Shown in pieces: positions 53,483 to 55,496 of a DNA stretch of 55,496 nucleotides. The DNA lies in assembly GCA_003212315.1 (NCBI GenBank), contig QCQB01000011.1:1-55496 (forward strand), written 5' to 3'. Below the pieces are notes generated by a model. It ran no database searches, had not been told where the DNA came from, and saw only the letters and a program-made list of their open reading frames with translations. The DNA is from SAR116 cluster bacterium AG-447-C21 (GTDB lineage Bacteria > Pseudomonadota > Alphaproteobacteria > Thalassobaculales > Thalassobaculaceae). Each line of letters begins with the position of its first letter. The stretch's first letter is position 1. The position numbers and the translations under genes were made by a program.

Positions 53483-54919
53483 TTAAGCCTGCGGTGGAGG
53501 AAGTTCCGCAACCAATCGGATTGATGCCGATAGTTCTTCCAGCTGGAAATGAGGCCTTAAAAACGCTGTTGCTGTGTAAACGCCGGGCTTCCCAGCCACT
53601 TCCATCACATCGACTCTTCCCTCTCTTAGAGGAAATTTTGCTTTTAAATTTTGGTTTGCTGTATCGTTTAACAGTATGTAATCCGACATCCATGTCTGAA
53701 GGAAAACTTGGACCTCTTGGGCGGTCATAAACGAACCAATTTTATCACGCATCATAACCTTAAAATAGTGGGCGAACCTGGAGGCTGACAAAACATATGG
53801 CAGCATCGCTGACAGGCTTGCGTTTGCGTTTGCAGAGTCAAGATTATACACCTTTGGTTTGTTAACCGTATGGCCACCAAAGAAAGCAGCCTTATCGGTA
53901 CCTTTGCAGTGCACCAATGAGAGGAAACCAAGGTCATTAAGTTCTTTTTCTCTCCTATCAGTAATAGCTATCTCGGTTGGGCACTTTAATGCGATATCGC
54001 CCTCATCGGTCATAAATGTATGAGCCGGTAGACCCTCAACAATTCCGCCACCTTCTACGCCTCGTATAGCAGCCGTCCAGCCGTGAAGCGCAAATGCATT
54101 AGTTATCCGCTCTCCCAATACATATGCAGGATTACCCCAAAGATATTCCGAGTGGTCCTTGCCACTTACATTCTCAGAATACCCAAACTCTTCTACCGGG
54201 TTTGTTTCTGGGCCGTATGGCAAACGCATTAGCGTCCGAGGCAACGTGAGCGTTACATAACGCGAATCTTCTGTTTCTCTAAAAGATCGCCATTTAATAA
54301 GCTCGGTAGACTCGAAAACCTTAGCTAGGTCACGTGGCTTACCCAGTTCAGCGAAACTTGACAGGTCGAACAAATCTGGGGCGGCAGCGGCTAAAAATGG
54401 TGCATGCGCAGCGGCGGCAACACCCGCGATCTTCTCCATGAAACCTATGTCCATCGGAGAACGACCAATGTAGAAGTCTCCAATCAAAAGACTGTATGGC
54501 ATCCCGCCATAAGTTCCGTACTCTTCCTCGTATACTTTCTTAAATAAATGCGATTGATCAAACTCAACGGCTTTGTCTAAATCCTTCTGAAGCTCCGCTC
54601 TTGTCGCTGGCAACAGACGTATCTTTAACCGTGTTGACGTCTCCGTTTTCATAACAAGATGCTGAAGCCCTCTCCATGATCCTTCCATTGCCTGGAATTC
54701 TTCATGGTGAAGTATTTCATCTAACTGCGAAGAGATGAGATCATCCAGCGCAGCGATCTGATCGCTTATGAGCGTAGCAACATCCTTCTGCGATAGGTCT
54801 TCATCGCTCAAAACTCTATTTGAAAATTCACCAATGAGACCCATTGCATACTCTTTCTGGTCATCAGATCGTGCGAGATGTCCCTGGTCTACGATTTCCT
54901 CTAAAATGTTATCTGCCAT
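53483..54919 (-). CDS. tssC: T6SS sheath large subunit TssC
   Basis: The 478-residue protein has LHHEEFQAMEGSWRGLQHLV, the hallmark of TssC, followed by YGTYGGMPYSLLIGDFYIG, APDLF and the C-terminal FPLREGRVDVMEVAGKPG segment. With TssB it builds the contractile sheath. Length is close to the family norm. It lies 73 bp after tssB with a stem-loop in between. AAGGAT is 7 bases before the ATG. Confidence 0.94.
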   Translation of the reverse strand: MADNILEEIVDQGHLARSDDQKEYAMGLIGEFSNRVLSDEDLSQKDVATLISDQIAALDDLISSQLDEILHHEEFQAMEGSWRGLQHLVMKTETSTRLKIRLLPATRAELQKDLDKAVEFDQSHLFKKVYEEEYGTYGGMPYSLLIGDFYIGRSPMDIGFMEKIAGVAAAAHAPFLAAAAPDLFDLSSFAELGKPRDLAKVFESTELIKWRSFRETEDSRYVTLTLPRTLMRLPYGPETNPVEEFGYSENVSGKDHSEYLWGNPAYVLGERITNAFALHGWTAAIRGVEGGGIVEGLPAHTFMTDEGDIALKCPTEIAITDRREKELNDLGFLSLVHCKGTDKAAFFGGHTVNKPKVYNLDSANANASLSAMLPYVLSASRFAHYFKVMMRDKIGSFMTAQEVQVFLQTWMSDYILLNDTANQNLKAKFPLREGRVDVMEVAGKPGVYTATAFLRPHFQLEELSASIRLVAELPPPQA

Positions 54920-54945
54920 AACATGTTATCCTTCTTTGAAAACTC

Positions 54946-54963
54946 TTGTCGCATGAGCGACAA
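54946..54963 (-). promoter_or_regulatory. Stem-loop between tssB and tssC
   Basis: TTGTCGC and GCGACAA form a perfect 7-bp stem with a 4-base loop, 27 bases before the tssC start. On the minus strand GAGTTTT follows, too short for an intrinsic terminator. It may set the tssB:tssC ratio by attenuation or mRNA processing. Confidence 0.4.
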
Positions 54964-54992
54964 TCTAAAATTTAAACTGGTTACTCACTAAT

Positions 54993-55496
54993 CTATTCGG
55001 ATGTAGGATCCTCGGCGCCACTGTCGGGATCTGCCTGGGGGAGCCCATCAACTGCCTCTTTAACCTCCTTCTGACGCTCCGTGTTAGCAACCACGTCTCC
55101 AAGAAGCTGGTCTAAATCATCATTTCCGTCTAGTTTCGCCAACAAATCGTTTAGCCTACTTCTTGCATCAAGAAGCTCTTTCAGAGGCTTCACTTGCTTC
55201 GCGACATTTGCAGGCTCAAAATCTTCCATCGATTTAAATGACAAACTCACATTCATATTGCCGCCCTCATCGTTTATGACGTTCGGAACAGCCAAGGAAA
55301 TGGATGGACCAATGGACGCCATACTCTCCTCAAAGTTATCTCGGTCAATTTCCGCGAAAGGACGCTCTGCCAGCGGTTTAAGGTTTTCACTGTTTTGACC
55401 CGCTAGGTCTGCCATAACACCCACGATGAAGGGCAATTCCTTCTTTTCAATAGCTCCTCCGGTTTCAACATCGTATGTTACCTGCACTCGCGGAGG
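54993..55496 (-). CDS. tssB: T6SS sheath small subunit TssB (5' end outside the window)
   Basis: The frame is open to the right edge: the visible protein begins PPRVQVTYDVETGG and continues KKELPFIVGVMADLAGQ, PLAERPFAEIDRDNFEE and SFKSMEDFEPANVAKQV, all typical TssB sequence. Since TssB normally has some 15-25 residues before this point, the internal GTG at 55487 is not the start and only the N-terminus is missing. It pairs with TssC in the sheath. It is upstream of tssC on the same strand; the acidic tail (DPDSGAEDPTSE) is normal. Confidence 0.93.
   Translation of the reverse strand, partial: PPRVQVTYDVETGGAIEKKELPFIVGVMADLAGQNSENLKPLAERPFAEIDRDNFEESMASIGPSISLAVPNVINDEGGNMNVSLSFKSMEDFEPANVAKQVKPLKELLDARSRLNDLLAKLDGNDDLDQLLGDVVANTERQKEVKEAVDGLPQADPDSGAEDPTSE

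Noticed and set aside
43515..55496. Prophage tail region
   Set aside because: Sheath, tube, spike and baseplate genes occur with clpV and with no capsid, terminase, integrase or lysis genes. It is T6SS.
1..55496. CRISPR arrays, insertion sequences, integrases, rRNA or tRNA genes
   Set aside because: None was seen on reading both strands. The largest repeats are protein-coding pentapeptide repeats.

Overview
This is an AT-rich chromosomal segment that looks alphaproteobacterial, probably from a free-living aquatic heterotroph. The evidence is the four-part DNA-ligase-associated repair set (ligase, MBL-fold exonuclease, Lhr-type helicase, PdeM), the ImuB/DnaE2 mutasome with a perfect GTTC-N7-GTTC SOS box (the direct-repeat LexA box typical of Alphaproteobacteria), and many single-copy catabolic genes of the kind common in marine alphaproteobacteria. 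The order or genus cannot be fixed from the sequence alone. No rRNA, tRNA, insertion sequence, integrase or CRISPR array was seen.

Layout. Positions 1-7400 hold the ligase-associated repair genes, split into a minus-strand part (ligase, exonuclease) and a plus-strand part (helicase, pdeM). A SIS-domain isomerase and an enoyl-CoA hydratase lie between them, and a CobW-type metal chaperone follows. Positions 7400-15800 are metabolic: flavin reductase, a D-carbamoylase/hydantoinase pair divergent from an FAD amine/amino-acid oxidase, moaA behind a strong 10-bp inverted repeat, and a minus-strand cupin / HpcH-aldolase / phytanoyl-dioxygenase operon. Positions 15880-21620 carry dnaE2, imuB (imuA is absent from its usual place) and a DjlA-like co-chaperone. 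Positions 21800-34430 hold a D-lactate-dehydrogenase-like oxidase, a divergent hydrolase / FAH-family pair sharing a palindromic control region, an isolated flagellin gene, an LLM oxidoreductase overlapping aconitase, a glutaredoxin-DinB fusion, an AtuA-like/DUF4387 pair, a YggT protein and folD.

Positions 36655-55496 are one minus-strand type VI secretion (T6SS) locus, read from the right edge: tssB, tssC, hcp, tssE, tssF, tssG, clpV, vgrG. Next come four small-to-medium genes with no recognisable domain (41946-44858). After a 353-bp gap follows a cargo-loading-type cassette: DUF2169 fused to pentapeptide repeats, a second pentapeptide protein, DUF3540, and a DUF4150 PAAR-like tip. The membrane-complex and baseplate genes tssJ/K/L/M/A are not in the window and may lie beyond its right edge. 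A TPR-glycosyltransferase-like gene converges on the end of the cassette.

How it works together. TssB/C, Hcp, TssE/F/G and ClpV make the contractile sheath, tube, baseplate parts and recycling ATPase. VgrG and the PAAR-like protein form the tip, and the DUF2169 protein probably mounts cargo. No known toxin or immunity domain is visible, so the unrecognised genes beside vgrG are the best candidates for new effectors or spike accessories. That block is the least explained part of the window.
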